Part shown: positions 1-8,406 of the stretch, one piece after another
How the letters are laid out: every line of letters starts with the position of its first letter
Numbering within the stretch: position 1 is the first letter of the stretch
Program-made: the position numbers and the translations under genes
Source of the DNA: Victivallales bacterium
Lineage (GTDB): Bacteria; Verrucomicrobiota; Lentisphaeria; Oligosphaerales; Oligosphaeraceae
Assembly: GCA_017548425.1 (NCBI GenBank)
Contig: JAFZAB010000171.1
Coordinates: forward strand, 1-33,677
DNA: 33,677 nucleotides
Direction: 5' to 3'
Notes under the pieces: model-generated
Told to the model about the DNA's origin: nothing
What the model saw: only the letters and a program-made list of their open reading frames with translations
Databases searched by the model: none

Positions 1-65
1 GGACGCACCGTGCCACCCCCACGGCGACGACGTGGACGTCGCTGCAACACCAAAAAGGAGATTTT

Positions 66-1646
66 ATGAAAAAATGGTTGTGGATTATATTGGTATGTGT
101 GTGTTCAATGACGGCGGTTGCCCAGACGAAAAAGGCGCCCGCGCGGCGGAGACGAGTCGGAATCAAGCCTATAAAGGAACGGATTATGACGGAGAACATC
201 AAAATAGACGAAGCATTGGCGGCTGAAATGAAGGCGGGTATGGAGCGGATTCGGCAAGTGAAGGCTGAAAATTGCGAAATCACTGGGCTGGAATTCGTTC
301 CGAATGGCGCCTATGTCTCCAGTGATGGTCATCCGGAACCGCATCTGCCGAATTTCGTCGCCGTCCAATATGTGCTGCGGCCTACGACGGAATCGTACAT
401 CCGTTGTGAATTGTGGCTTCCGAAGGCGGAAAAATGGACGGGGAACCTGTGGGCTGGCGGCAACGGCGGCCGCGCAGGAAATGTTCCAGAAGGCTTTCTG
501 CGGACACAGATTCGCACATATGACGCGTCTGTGACGACGGACATGGGCTCGTCCAAAAACGTTTCCAATCCAGAGGTTTGGAAAGATTTTGGCTGGCGTT
601 CAACGCATCTGATGACGGTTGTTGCCAAGCAGTTCGTGGAAGCGTTTTATGGCAGAAAGCCATCGTATTCGTATTTCACGGGCAGTTCGACGGGCGGTGG
701 TCAGGCGATGATGGAAGTGCAGCGTTATCCAGAGGATTTTGATGGCGTGCTCTGCGGCGTGCCCGCATTGTGGCGCATCCCGAACTTCTTGTATTTCTTG
801 CATTTGCGCCGTTGCACACATGACATGGACGGCAAACTTGTGTTCACGGCGGAGCAAATGGACAACGTCAGCAAGGCGGCGGTGGAATATCTGGCCGCGC
901 GGGAGGAGCCGTATGCGGCGGGCAAGTTCATCACGAATCCAGAATATTCAAAGGAAGCGGCGGACGCGATTGTCGAACGTGCGGCGGCGATGGAGCCGAA
1001 GATGAACGACGACCAGAAATTGCGTGTCGCGAAGATGTTGGAAGGACCGTTTTTGAATGGAAAGCGCGTTTTGAACGGCATTCCGTTCACGGCGAGCATC
1101 AAGACGATGGCGGATCGCGGCATTTGGTGTCTGAACTGGTATTTCGGCAACGATGCGGATTTCATGAAGTTGACGGACGAACAGTTGACGGAATTCGTCA
1201 AAGCGTTCGCCGATGATTTCAATGCGCGGGACTATGACATGCGGCCATTCGAAGCTCATGGCGGAAAATTAATCGTTTTCGCGGGAACGGAAGATCCGAT
1301 CTGTCCGTATCATGTTGCGGCTGGCTATCTTGGACGTGCGGCGAAACTTCTGGGCGGATGGGATAAATTGTCACCATTCTGCCGTTATTATCTGCTTCCG
1401 GGCCGTGCGCATGGCGGCGGCAACGGCGTCCAGAGCCTTGTGAATCTGCAGAAAGTCATTCGCGACTGGCGTGAAAACGGCATCGCTCCCGATGTTCTGG
1501 ACGGCAAGATGAAAGATGGTACAATTGTGCCAGTAGCGCCATATCCAGACAAGATGACAGGCGATTTGAAAGACGGCCTGAAGCGCGTGAAAGGCGAGCC
1601 AATCAAACTGGCCGAGCCAGATGAATTCTTCTTGTTTGGGAAATAA
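66..1646 (+). CDS. Secreted tannase/feruloyl esterase family protein
   Basis: A 526-residue protein that probably hydrolyses ester bonds in plant phenolics (feruloyl or galloyl esters) outside the cytoplasm. Residues 1-20 form a signal peptide: two Lys, a hydrophobic core, then AVAQ. The body matches the tannase family (Pfam Tannase). The nucleophile elbow GSSTGGG places Ser208 as nucleophile and is followed by the family signature QRYPEDFDGV. GTEDPICP gives Asp410 and GRAHGGG gives His449. Characterised family members carry Cys next to the catalytic Ser and His (CS-D-HC disulfide); here both positions are replaced (Ser207, Gly450). The ATG at 66 has an AAGGAG Shine-Dalgarno sequence 6 bases upstream. 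It is the only gene on this strand for 20 kb and is followed by its own terminator. Family assignment is strong; the substrate is not known. Confidence 0.85.
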   Translation: MKKWLWIILVCVCSMTAVAQTKKAPARRRRVGIKPIKERIMTENIKIDEALAAEMKAGMERIRQVKAENCEITGLEFVPNGAYVSSDGHPEPHLPNFVAVQYVLRPTTESYIRCELWLPKAEKWTGNLWAGGNGGRAGNVPEGFLRTQIRTYDASVTTDMGSSKNVSNPEVWKDFGWRSTHLMTVVAKQFVEAFYGRKPSYSYFTGSSTGGGQAMMEVQRYPEDFDGVLCGVPALWRIPNFLYFLHLRRCTHDMDGKLVFTAEQMDNVSKAAVEYLAAREEPYAAGKFITNPEYSKEAADAIVERAAAMEPKMNDDQKLRVAKMLEGPFLNGKRVLNGIPFTASIKTMADRGIWCLNWYFGNDADFMKLTDEQLTEFVKAFADDFNARDYDMRPFEAHGGKLIVFAGTEDPICPYHVAAGYLGRAAKLLGGWDKLSPFCRYYLLPGRAHGGGNGVQSLVNLQKVIRDWRENGIAPDVLDGKMKDGTIVPVAPYPDKMTGDLKDGLKRVKGEPIKLAEPDEFFLFGK

Positions 1647-1652
1647 AAATAA

Positions 1653-1679
1653 GGGACGAAAGGGACAAAAGGGACAGAA
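1653..1679. repeat. Three tandem 9-bp units (GGGACNNAA)
   Basis: GGGACGAAA, GGGACAAAA and GGGACAGAA follow each other without gaps between the tannase stop codon and its terminator. The period and the A-rich unit end match the arrays at 10681 and, more loosely, 16906. Confidence 0.8.
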
Positions 1680-1686
1680 GAATAAG

Positions 1687-1719
1687 AAAGGCCTTGCTGT
1701 TTATGCGGCAAGGCCTTTT
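1687..1719 (+). terminator. Rho-independent terminator after the tannase gene
   Basis: A perfect 11-bp stem (AAAGGCCTTGC pairing with GCAAGGCCTTT, 1687-1697 with 1708-1718) encloses a 10-nt loop and ends in a short T run. It sits 41 bases after the tannase stop and 25 bases before the stop of the convergent nagA-like gene. It may work weakly in the other direction too, where the tail reads TTTCTTATTCTT. Confidence 0.8.
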
Positions 1720-1743
1720 GTATTGTGGTTTAGAAACTGTTGA

Positions 1744-2643
1744 TTATAACGGCATGTGGAGGAGGGCGTGCGGATTAATCCAGCAGACACGTTCGATGTC
1801 CGCGTCAGAAAGCAGATTCTCGCGTTTCAGCACGGCGGCGCATTCTGGCAGAAGCATGGAGGCGCCGATGAGGCACTTTTTCGTGGGATTGTGGAATTTA
1901 CCATTCGGTTCGAGAACGCCTTCGTTGACGCTGCTGTCGTAACGTCCAGGCGGAAGTCCCGCCACGAAGCATGCGTCGGAGACGGCGATGAAGCGATCGA
2001 CGCCTTTGCAACGCAAGTAGCATTTCAGGACGTTGACGGGCAGGTGGTGACCGTCCGTGATGGCCATGATGGTCATGTCGTCTTTGGAGAGGCCAGTCCA
2101 GATGGGATTGCGGTGGCGGTCGATGAGATTGGGCAGGCCGTTGCCGAGATGCGTCATCGTGTCGGCTCCCGACTGGTTGATATCGTCTTCCGACGCGATT
2201 TCATGGCCGAGCGAGACGCAGATGCCTTTTGTATGGGCATGACTGATAAACTCCTTGATGCCAGGCAGTTCAGCGGCGACGGTCAGAATCGAGATATGGC
2301 CGTTGGCAAGATTGATCAGTTCATCCAGCGTCTTGATATCTGGCGGGAGGACCCATGCGGGATTGTGGGCGCCGACGGCGCCCGGTAGTTTGGAGATGAA
2401 CGGCACTTCGATATGGAAGCCGGGCAGGGCGTAGCGAAGACCATGGGAGTCGATGAGCTTGTCCAGCATGGGGAGGTTTCGCCGATAAGTGTCCATGGCG
2501 GATGTTGGAAATGTTGGCAGAAAGCGTGTAACGCCTTTGGCGAGAATCTTTTCAACGCAACGGAGGAAGGCGTCTTCCGTGATGGATGGATCGGAGAAAG
2601 ACGTTCCGAAGGCTCCGTTTACCTGTAGGTCAAAGCATTTCAT
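1744..2643 (-). CDS. nagA: N-acetylglucosamine-6-phosphate deacetylase-like, barrel only
   Basis: Predicted cytoplasmic amidohydrolase removing acetate from GlcNAc-6-phosphate, the step before NagB. Family motifs are in order: DLQVNG at residues 5-10, GFHIEVPF with metal-ligand Glu79 (usually HLEGPF), LGH at 145-147, THLGNG at 164-169, and the catalytic SDA with Asp223. At 299 residues it is about 80 shorter than typical NagA (about 380). It begins directly at DLQVNG and stops at NPHALLHMPL, so the N- and C-terminal strands that form the usual beta-sandwich are absent. The start overlaps the nagB stop (ATGA), so upstream extension is unlikely and translational coupling is likely. The operon partner supports the role, but a related deacetylase specificity is possible. 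Confidence 0.8.
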   Translation of the reverse strand: MKCFDLQVNGAFGTSFSDPSITEDAFLRCVEKILAKGVTRFLPTFPTSAMDTYRRNLPMLDKLIDSHGLRYALPGFHIEVPFISKLPGAVGAHNPAWVLPPDIKTLDELINLANGHISILTVAAELPGIKEFISHAHTKGICVSLGHEIASEDDINQSGADTMTHLGNGLPNLIDRHRNPIWTGLSKDDMTIMAITDGHHLPVNVLKCYLRCKGVDRFIAVSDACFVAGLPPGRYDSSVNEGVLEPNGKFHNPTKKCLIGASMLLPECAAVLKRENLLSDADIERVCWINPHALLHMPL

Positions 2644-3407
2644 TTTGCGCAGAACTCCCTCGTCAGCTTGCAGAGTTTGGCGGCGGCGGGTTCATCGCAG
2701 AATGTGGCGCAGTCCGGATGGAGACGAATGACGGAGGCGGGATGCATGGGGGAGAGTTCGCCTTCAAATGTGATCTGCATGGCGTAGGCCTTGCGGGAAT
2801 CTGGAACGGTGTTGACGATGCAGCGGCTCTTGAGAATCTGGCGGACGGTCATGGAGACGGCTTGTTTGGGCACATCGTCAAACGTGGGGAACCATCCTTC
2901 GCCAAGCTGTTGGTTACGGCAGACATCATCAAGATTGACAATGATATACGGCTTTTCCGTGTCGAAATCCGCCGGCGGATCGTTGAAAGCGATATGGCCA
3001 TTTTCGCCGATGCCGATGAAGCAGACATCGACGACTTTTTCCTGTAGATGGGCGCCCAATTTGTCGATGGCGGCCTGCAAGTCAGCGGCGTCGCCCGGCA
3101 CGAAATTGGCTTCCTGCAATGGACGCGGCAGTTTCGCTATAAAGCGTTCTTTGATATACTTACGGAAGGAGGCAGGATGCGTTTCAGGCAGACCGACATA
3201 TTCGTCCAGATGGAACAAGGTGACTTTCGACCAATTGATGTCCGGTTCCTGCGCAAGTTGCGTGAGCATTTCAAACTGGCTGGCGCCTGTGGCGACGATG
3301 ATGCGGCATTCGCCCTTTTCGGCTAACGCGGCGCGAATTTTGGCGGCTCCGAATTTGGCGGCGGCGACACCGCTTTCCTGCTTGGTCTTGTAGATGGACA
3401 GACTCAT
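2640..3407 (-). CDS. nagB: Glucosamine-6-phosphate deaminase
   Basis: Predicted to convert glucosamine-6-phosphate to fructose-6-phosphate and ammonia, feeding amino sugars into glycolysis. The 255 residues match the usual NagB length (about 240-266). Visible signatures are the phosphate-binding IIVATGAS near residue 40, FHLDEYVG with the proton-abstracting Asp, and GIGENGHIAFNDPP with the ring-opening His. An AAAGGAG Shine-Dalgarno lies 6 bases before the ATG. It is the middle gene of lacI-nagB-nagA, 21 bases after the regulator, and overlaps nagA by 4 bases. Assignment is firm from motifs and context. Confidence 0.93.
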   Translation of the reverse strand: MSLSIYKTKQESGVAAAKFGAAKIRAALAEKGECRIIVATGASQFEMLTQLAQEPDINWSKVTLFHLDEYVGLPETHPASFRKYIKERFIAKLPRPLQEANFVPGDAADLQAAIDKLGAHLQEKVVDVCFIGIGENGHIAFNDPPADFDTEKPYIIVNLDDVCRNQQLGEGWFPTFDDVPKQAVSMTVRQILKSRCIVNTVPDSRKAYAMQITFEGELSPMHPASVIRLHPDCATFCDEPAAAKLCKLTREFCAK

Positions 3408-3428
3408 GAACGACTCCTTTGTAATTGG

Positions 3429-4475
3429 TTAAAAGCTTTTTCTTCGTATGAAGGTGGCTTGGTTGATGAGTTCGTGTTCTTGTATGATTCCAGTGGCGAT
3501 GGCGGCGATCATGCCGTTGCCGGCGGATGTGCCGAGCTGACCATAGCCCTGATCGATGGTTGTGAGGAACGGATCTGGCGTGTGGCAGATGCCTTCCAGA
3601 TTGTCGATTCCCGCCAAAAAGATGTCTTCTCCAGGCACGATATCGTGCCGTCGCAGTGCGTCGCAGATACCGAGAGCCGTCAAATCCGTCGAAATGATCA
3701 ATTTGTATTGAAGCAGTTTTTCCAGATTCTCTTCGGCATAGCACATGCCGTGATGGCGGTCCACCAGCGGGCTGTTGTACGGCGTTTCCATGAAATCAGC
3801 GACAATGAAATCCAATGGGCGTCCCATCATTTGGAGCGTTTGGTGGATTTCATCATATTTGATGCGGCTTTCCGACGATGTGGCATGGCCGACATAGAGG
3901 ACTTTTCCCGCATAATCCATTGGAATACGGCGAAATAGCTCCATGTAGGCGGGAATGTTGTTCTTTTGAATGGTTGGAACATTGAACGAACGCGGCGACG
4001 GCGGGATGCTCATGGCGATGACAGGGCGGTCCATGCTGTGGATGACTTTGGCGATACGCTGTGTCAGCAACGAACTGCTGATGAAATAGCCGTCCGCCTG
4101 CCGCGACAAAAGATAGTCTGTCAGCATGCCCTCTTTGTCTTCCGCATTGTCGAGCGAGAGGACGAATGTGGTCAGCGTGTAGCCTTGATTCTGAATGGCG
4201 ACCGTGAGGGCTTGCAAATATTCCGCGTAGGTCGCTAATGAGCAGTCGTGGATAAGTGTGCTGGAAATCAAGGCAATCTTCTGTGTCTTGCCGCTGGCGA
4301 ATGCGCGTGCGGAGGCGCGTGGACGGTAGTTGTGTTCATTGCAGATGGCGAGAATCCGATTGCGTTGCTCTTCGCTGATAAGAGAGGCCGTTTCCGGATT
4401 CAAGGCGCGGGAGACCGTCGAGCGATTGACGCCCGCAAGCTTGGCGATGCCGTCTATGGTCAAAGGTTTCTTCAT
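3429..4475 (-). CDS. LacI-family transcriptional regulator of the nag operon
   Basis: A 348-residue LacI/GalR-type regulator. Residues 4-30 form the helix-turn-helix (IDGIAKLAGVNRSTVSRALN), followed by the hinge region YRPRASARAFASGKT and a periplasmic-binding-protein-like sensor domain. The hinge Leu, which in LacI and PurR wedges into the central base step of the operator, is Phe here (ARAF instead of ARxL). It is the first gene of an apparent operon with nagB and nagA, and two palindromes sit immediately upstream. I infer it represses itself and the two nag genes until an amino-sugar phosphate binds. There is no clear Shine-Dalgarno before the ATG. The effector is inferred from neighbours only. 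Confidence 0.9.
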   Translation of the reverse strand: MKKPLTIDGIAKLAGVNRSTVSRALNPETASLISEEQRNRILAICNEHNYRPRASARAFASGKTQKIALISSTLIHDCSLATYAEYLQALTVAIQNQGYTLTTFVLSLDNAEDKEGMLTDYLLSRQADGYFISSSLLTQRIAKVIHSMDRPVIAMSIPPSPRSFNVPTIQKNNIPAYMELFRRIPMDYAGKVLYVGHATSSESRIKYDEIHQTLQMMGRPLDFIVADFMETPYNSPLVDRHHGMCYAEENLEKLLQYKLIISTDLTALGICDALRRHDIVPGEDIFLAGIDNLEGICHTPDPFLTTIDQGYGQLGTSAGNGMIAAIATGIIQEHELINQATFIRRKSF

Positions 4476-4502
4476 GAGAACGCTATGGAATCAAATGAAT
4501 TT

Positions 4503-4518
4503 ATGCAACTACTTGCAT
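4503..4518. promoter_or_regulatory. Putative operator 1 (ATGCAA-N4-TTGCAT)
   Basis: A perfect inverted repeat, ATGCAA CTAC TTGCAT, 28 bases before the regulator start codon. An identical-arm copy lies 39 bp away (centre to centre). Position and symmetry suggest binding by the LacI-family dimer encoded next to it. Confidence 0.7.
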
Positions 4519-4519
4519 G

Positions 4520-4547
4520 AATTTATTGTCTGATTTGCAATATGCAA
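4520..4547 (-). promoter_or_regulatory. Candidate promoter of lacI-nagB-nagA
   Basis: On the minus strand TTGCAT (4547-4542) could serve as -35 and TAAATT (4525-4520) as -10, with a 16-bp spacer. The -35 lies inside operator 2 and operator 1 begins just after the -10, which would suit repression. The -10 matches consensus at only four of six bases. Confidence 0.3.
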
Positions 4548-4557
4548 GCAGTTGCAT
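4542..4557. promoter_or_regulatory. Putative operator 2 (ATGCAA-N4-TTGCAT)
   Basis: ATGCAA GCAG TTGCAT has the same arms as operator 1 but a different 4-bp centre. A further partial palindrome, TTGCA ATA TGCAA, overlaps its left arm at 4535-4547, giving a third possible half-site pairing. Confidence 0.7.
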
Positions 4558-4596
4558 GAAAAATCTAAAAAAATAAAAATGTTAAGATGGAAAGAC

Positions 4597-4631
4597 AAAA
4601 AAACTCCCGCCTCAATTCGAGGCGGGAGTTT
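4597..4631 (-). terminator. Rho-independent terminator of the hyd operon
   Basis: A perfect 13-bp stem (AAACTCCCGCCTC with GAGGCGGGAGTTT, 4601-4613 with 4619-4631) and 5-nt loop. On the minus strand it is followed by a run of seven T. It lies 25 bases after the hydA stop and insulates the nag control region from hyd transcription. Confidence 0.92.
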
Positions 4632-4656
4632 GTGGAATTAGCTGATCACCAGCGTT

Positions 4657-6462
4657 TTACTTCTGATGATAGTGCGTGTGGAGGAGGTGGTGAGACTTCT
4701 CGGAACCAGGCGTGCCAAGATATTCGTCGTAGAGCTTGATGATGTCCGGATTCTGGTGAGACATGCGCAACGGCTTGTTGGCGTCTTCGAGATAGAGGCC
4801 GGCCATGCGCTTGTCCAGCAGGTCGCGATGACCGTGCAGGTAGGGCTGTCCACCGCCGTTGATGCAACCGCCGGGGCAGGCCATGATTTCGATGGCCTGG
4901 AAGCGGGAACGATCCTCGCGGACCATTTCGAGCACCTTGCGGGCGTTGCCGAGGCCGGAGGCGACGGCGACATTGACCGTGAGACCGGGAGCTACTGTGA
5001 CCTGAGCTTCCTTCACGCCGTCAAGACCACGGACCGCGCGGAAGTTGATGGCATCGCCTTCCAGATTCTTGCCGTCATTGAGCATGGTATAGACGGAACG
5101 GAGAGCCGCTTCGAGAACACCGCCGGTGACACCGAAGATGTCGGCCGCGCCAGTGGATTCGCCGAGCGGGCTGTCATACTTCTCATCATTCATGTTGGCG
5201 AGATTGATACCGGCTTCGCGGAGCATCTTGCAGAGTTCGCGAGTGGTGACGACGTAGTCGATGTCGCGGACGCCGTTGGGGGCGAATTCCGGACGGGCCG
5301 CTTCGTACTTCTTCGCCTGGCAGGGCATGACGGAGACGACGATGAGATCCTTCGGGGCGATGCCCAGTTTCTCCGCGTAGTAGCTCTTGGCGATGGCGCC
5401 GAACATCTGCTGCGGGGATTTGCAGCTTGACGGGATGTCAAGCAGATCCGGGAAGTTGTGTTCGATGAAGTTGATCCAGCCCGGGCAGCAGCTCGTGAGG
5501 ATCGGCAGTCTTGCGGAAAGTGATGCATCAGTAGCGCTCTTGCCGTCTTTCACAGCACCGAGGAAGTCCTTCACGCGGCCAACGAGTTCGTTGCCTTCTT
5601 CCATGATGGTCAAGTCGGCGGCGAAGTTCGTGTCGAACACTTTGTCAAAGCCGAGGGCGCGGAGGCCGGCGACCAGTTTGCCCGTGATAGGCGTGCCGGG
5701 CTCGAAGCCGAATTCCTGACCGACTGCGACGCGGACGGCAGGAGCCGTGCTGACGACGACGGTCTTGGTCGGATCGTTGATGGCGTTCCAAACCTTCTTG
5801 ACATAGCTGATACCGGTGATGGCACCGACGGGGCAGGCGTTGACGCACTGACCGCAGAACGTGCAGGACGTGTCGGCGAGCGGGATCATGCTGGCGGTAC
5901 CGACCTTCGCGGAGAAGCCGCGGCCGACGCCTGTCAGGGTGCCGACGGTCTGGACCTTATTGCAGACGGTTTCGCAACGGCGGCACATGATGCACTTGGA
6001 GAGGTCGCGCATGATGGCTTCGCTGGAGTCGTCAATGTCGAATTTGTTGGTTTCGCCCTTGAATTCGATATCGCGGATGCCGAATTCGGAAGCGAGCGCC
6101 TGGAGTTCGCAGTCCTGGTTCTTCGGGCAGGTCAAGCAGTCTTTCGGGTGGTCGGAGAGCATGAGCTCGAGAACCGTGCGGCGGGCGTTGAGGGCGCGCT
6201 GGGAGTTCGTCCAGACTTCGACGCGGTCATTCGTGATCGGCGTCGCGCAGGCGGGGACGAGAATCGGGCGCGGACGGATGCCGGTAGCCTCGACGAGGCA
6301 GATACGGCAGGACGCGGGCTTGTTGGAAACGCCGCAACCGAGATCTTTGCAGTAGCAAAGGGTGGGGATGTTGATGTTCAGTTTCTGCGCGGCTTCGAGA
6401 ATGGTGGAGCCGGAGGGGACGGAAACTTGTTTGCCGTTGATTTTTACTGTTACGTCACTCAT
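4657..6462 (-). CDS. hydA: [FeFe] hydrogenase catalytic subunit HydA
   Basis: Catalytic subunit of a trimeric NAD-linked [FeFe] hydrogenase. Counting from the chosen ATG (601 residues): a 2Fe-2S domain with Cys36, 52, 55 and 72; a His-ligated 4Fe-4S motif with His105, Cys109, 112 and 118; two 4Fe-4S motifs at Cys157-167 and Cys200-210; then the H-cluster motifs TSCCPGW (Cys325 proton transfer, Cys326 ligand), MPCQAKKYE (Cys381) and EIMACPGGC (Cys529, Cys533). The C-terminus ends in the familiar HHLLHTHY. An upstream in-frame ATG at 6555 lies inside hydB. I chose 6462 because a GAGGAGG site precedes it and the 2Fe-2S fold starts there. It follows hydB by 13 bases. All cluster ligands appear intact. 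Confidence 0.95.
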   Translation of the reverse strand: MSDVTVKINGKQVSVPSGSTILEAAQKLNINIPTLCYCKDLGCGVSNKPASCRICLVEATGIRPRPILVPACATPITNDRVEVWTNSQRALNARRTVLELMLSDHPKDCLTCPKNQDCELQALASEFGIRDIEFKGETNKFDIDDSSEAIMRDLSKCIMCRRCETVCNKVQTVGTLTGVGRGFSAKVGTASMIPLADTSCTFCGQCVNACPVGAITGISYVKKVWNAINDPTKTVVVSTAPAVRVAVGQEFGFEPGTPITGKLVAGLRALGFDKVFDTNFAADLTIMEEGNELVGRVKDFLGAVKDGKSATDASLSARLPILTSCCPGWINFIEHNFPDLLDIPSSCKSPQQMFGAIAKSYYAEKLGIAPKDLIVVSVMPCQAKKYEAARPEFAPNGVRDIDYVVTTRELCKMLREAGINLANMNDEKYDSPLGESTGAADIFGVTGGVLEAALRSVYTMLNDGKNLEGDAINFRAVRGLDGVKEAQVTVAPGLTVNVAVASGLGNARKVLEMVREDRSRFQAIEIMACPGGCINGGGQPYLHGHRDLLDKRMAGLYLEDANKPLRMSHQNPDIIKLYDEYLGTPGSEKSHHLLHTHYHQK

Positions 6463-6475
6463 TTTTAGTCCCTCC

Positions 6476-8404
6476 TCATTCCTTGACAATGGCTTTCTTC
6501 GGGCAGCCGTCGATACAAGCGCCGCACTTGATGCACTTGTTGACGTCGATGACATGCTTCTGCTTCAGTTCGCCGGTGATGGCGCCGACGGGGCAGTTGC
6601 GTTTGCACTTCGTGCAGCCGATGCAGGCGTCGGTGATCTTCAGCGTGTAGAGCTTCGTGCAGGTGCCGGCGGGGCACTTCTTGTCGCGAACGTGGGCGAT
6701 ATACTCGTCCTTGAAGTAACGCATCGTGGCGAGGATCGGGTTCGGGGCCGTCTGGCCGAGACCGCAGAGGGCGGTGTCGCGGATGGTGTTGGCGAGTTTT
6801 TCGAGTTCAACCAACGTGTCTTCCGTGGCGGTGCCGTCGCAGATCTTCTCGAGCATTTCAAGCATGCGGCGCGTACCGATACGGCAGGGCGTGCACTTAC
6901 CGCAGGACTCATCCTTCGTGAAGCCGAGATAGAATTTCGCCATGGCGGGCATGCAGTCCTTATCGGACAGAACGATCATACCGCCGGAACCCATCATGGA
7001 ACCGATCTTGACGAGCGCGCCGTAGTCAATCGGCGTGTCAAGATTTTCTTTCGTGATGCAGCCGCCAGAGGGGCCGCCAGTCTGCACGGCCTTGAATTCA
7101 CGGCCGCCGGCGATTCCGCCGCCGATTTCGAAGATGATTTCGCGGAGCGTCGTGCCCATCGGGACTTCGACCAGACCGACGTTGTTGACCTGACCGGCCA
7201 ACGCGAAGACTTTCGTTCCGGCGTTGCCGCTGATGGTCTTGACCCAGTGGCCGTTTTCGTCGCGTTCGCAAACCCAGTTACCGATCTTGGAGTACCAAGC
7301 CGCGCCCTTGCGCAGGATGATCGGAATGGAAGCGTAGGTTTCAACGTTGTTGACGTTGGTGGAGCAACCCCAGTAACCGCCGCCGATGTTCGCGGGGAAT
7401 GGCGGTTTGGTGGTGGGTTCGCCACGGAGACCTTCCATGGAGTGGATCAGAGCCGTCTCTTCGCCGCAGACGAAAGCGCCGGCGCCGAGCTTGATGTTGA
7501 TGTCGAAATCGAATCCCGTGCCCATGATGTTCTTGCCGAGGAGGCCGAGCTCACGGGCCTGGTCGATGGCCAGCTGCAGACGGGAAACCGCGAGCGGGTA
7601 TTCCGCGCGGATATAAACGAGACCGTTCTGGGCGCCGATGGCGTAGCCGCCGATGGCCATGGCTTCGATGATGGAGCAGGGGTCGCCTTCCATGATGGAA
7701 CGATCCATGAACGCTCCGGGGTCACCTTCGTCAGCGTTGCAGACGATGTACTTTTCTTCAGCCTGGACGCCAGCCGCGATCTTCCACTTCATACCGGTGG
7801 GGAATCCCGCGCCGCCACGACCGCAGATACCGGAATCAAGAACTTCCTGCACGACGTCGGCAGGCTTCATTTCGGTAAGGGCTTTGGCAAGGCCTTGGAA
7901 ACCTTCCGCCGCGATGTATTCTTCAATGTTCTCTTCGGCGATGACGCCGCAGTTGCGCAGGGCGATGCGTTGCTGCTTCTTGTAGAAGGGCATCTGCTGG
8001 CTGTCCGTGATCTGGGCTTTCAGCGTGGGTTCGACATAGACGAGGCGATCGACGAGCTTGTGCTCAACGATATGCTTCTGGACGATTTCCTTAGCATCTT
8101 CGGGTTTAACTTTGACGTAGAAGACGTTGTCCGGCATGATCTTGACGATCGGGCCCTGGGCGCAGAAGCCGAAGCAACCGGTCTGGATGACGTTCACGTC
8201 GTTTTCAAGACCAGCGGCCTTCACTTCGGCGCGCAGATTGGCGATGATTTCCTGACTGTTGGAGACCAAGCAGCCGGTATCGCCGCAGATGAGGATGTCT
8301 TTCTTCTTGGAGTCCGTTTTGGCTCCCGCGAGGCGCAGCGTCAGCTTGACTTTCGCGGAGTCGTACATGGCCATCAAGTCAGCTTTGCTTGTGATTTTTT
8401 TCAT
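6476..8404 (-). CDS. hydB: NADH-binding hydrogenase subunit HydB (NuoF-like)
   Basis: Flavin- and NADH-binding subunit of the HydABC complex, homologous to NuoF. It has 642 residues. An N-terminal thioredoxin-like 2Fe-2S domain has Cys pairs in ICGDTGC and TGCFGFC. The NuoF core follows, with GRGGAGFPTG, CNADEGDPGAF, and GAGAFVCGEETAL for FMN and NADH. The 4Fe-4S motif CGKCTPCRIG comes next, then a C-terminal double-cluster ferredoxin with CIGCTKCKRNCP and CIKCGACIDGCP. This layout is typical of bifurcating hydrogenases that use NADH and reduced ferredoxin together; bifurcation itself is inferred. It starts 2 bases after the hydC stop with an AAGGAGG site inside hydC. Confidence 0.95.
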   Translation of the reverse strand: MKKITSKADLMAMYDSAKVKLTLRLAGAKTDSKKKDILICGDTGCLVSNSQEIIANLRAEVKAAGLENDVNVIQTGCFGFCAQGPIVKIMPDNVFYVKVKPEDAKEIVQKHIVEHKLVDRLVYVEPTLKAQITDSQQMPFYKKQQRIALRNCGVIAEENIEEYIAAEGFQGLAKALTEMKPADVVQEVLDSGICGRGGAGFPTGMKWKIAAGVQAEEKYIVCNADEGDPGAFMDRSIMEGDPCSIIEAMAIGGYAIGAQNGLVYIRAEYPLAVSRLQLAIDQARELGLLGKNIMGTGFDFDINIKLGAGAFVCGEETALIHSMEGLRGEPTTKPPFPANIGGGYWGCSTNVNNVETYASIPIILRKGAAWYSKIGNWVCERDENGHWVKTISGNAGTKVFALAGQVNNVGLVEVPMGTTLREIIFEIGGGIAGGREFKAVQTGGPSGGCITKENLDTPIDYGALVKIGSMMGSGGMIVLSDKDCMPAMAKFYLGFTKDESCGKCTPCRIGTRRMLEMLEKICDGTATEDTLVELEKLANTIRDTALCGLGQTAPNPILATMRYFKDEYIAHVRDKKCPAGTCTKLYTLKITDACIGCTKCKRNCPVGAITGELKQKHVIDVNKCIKCGACIDGCPKKAIVKE

Positions 8405-8406
8405 GC

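Noticed and set aside
1..69. An open frame from the left edge ending at TGA 67-69, overlapping the tannase ATG.
   Set aside because: Only 22 residues are visible, Arg/Pro-rich, and the other two frames are also open, so it cannot be told from chance; it may be the tail of an upstream gene.
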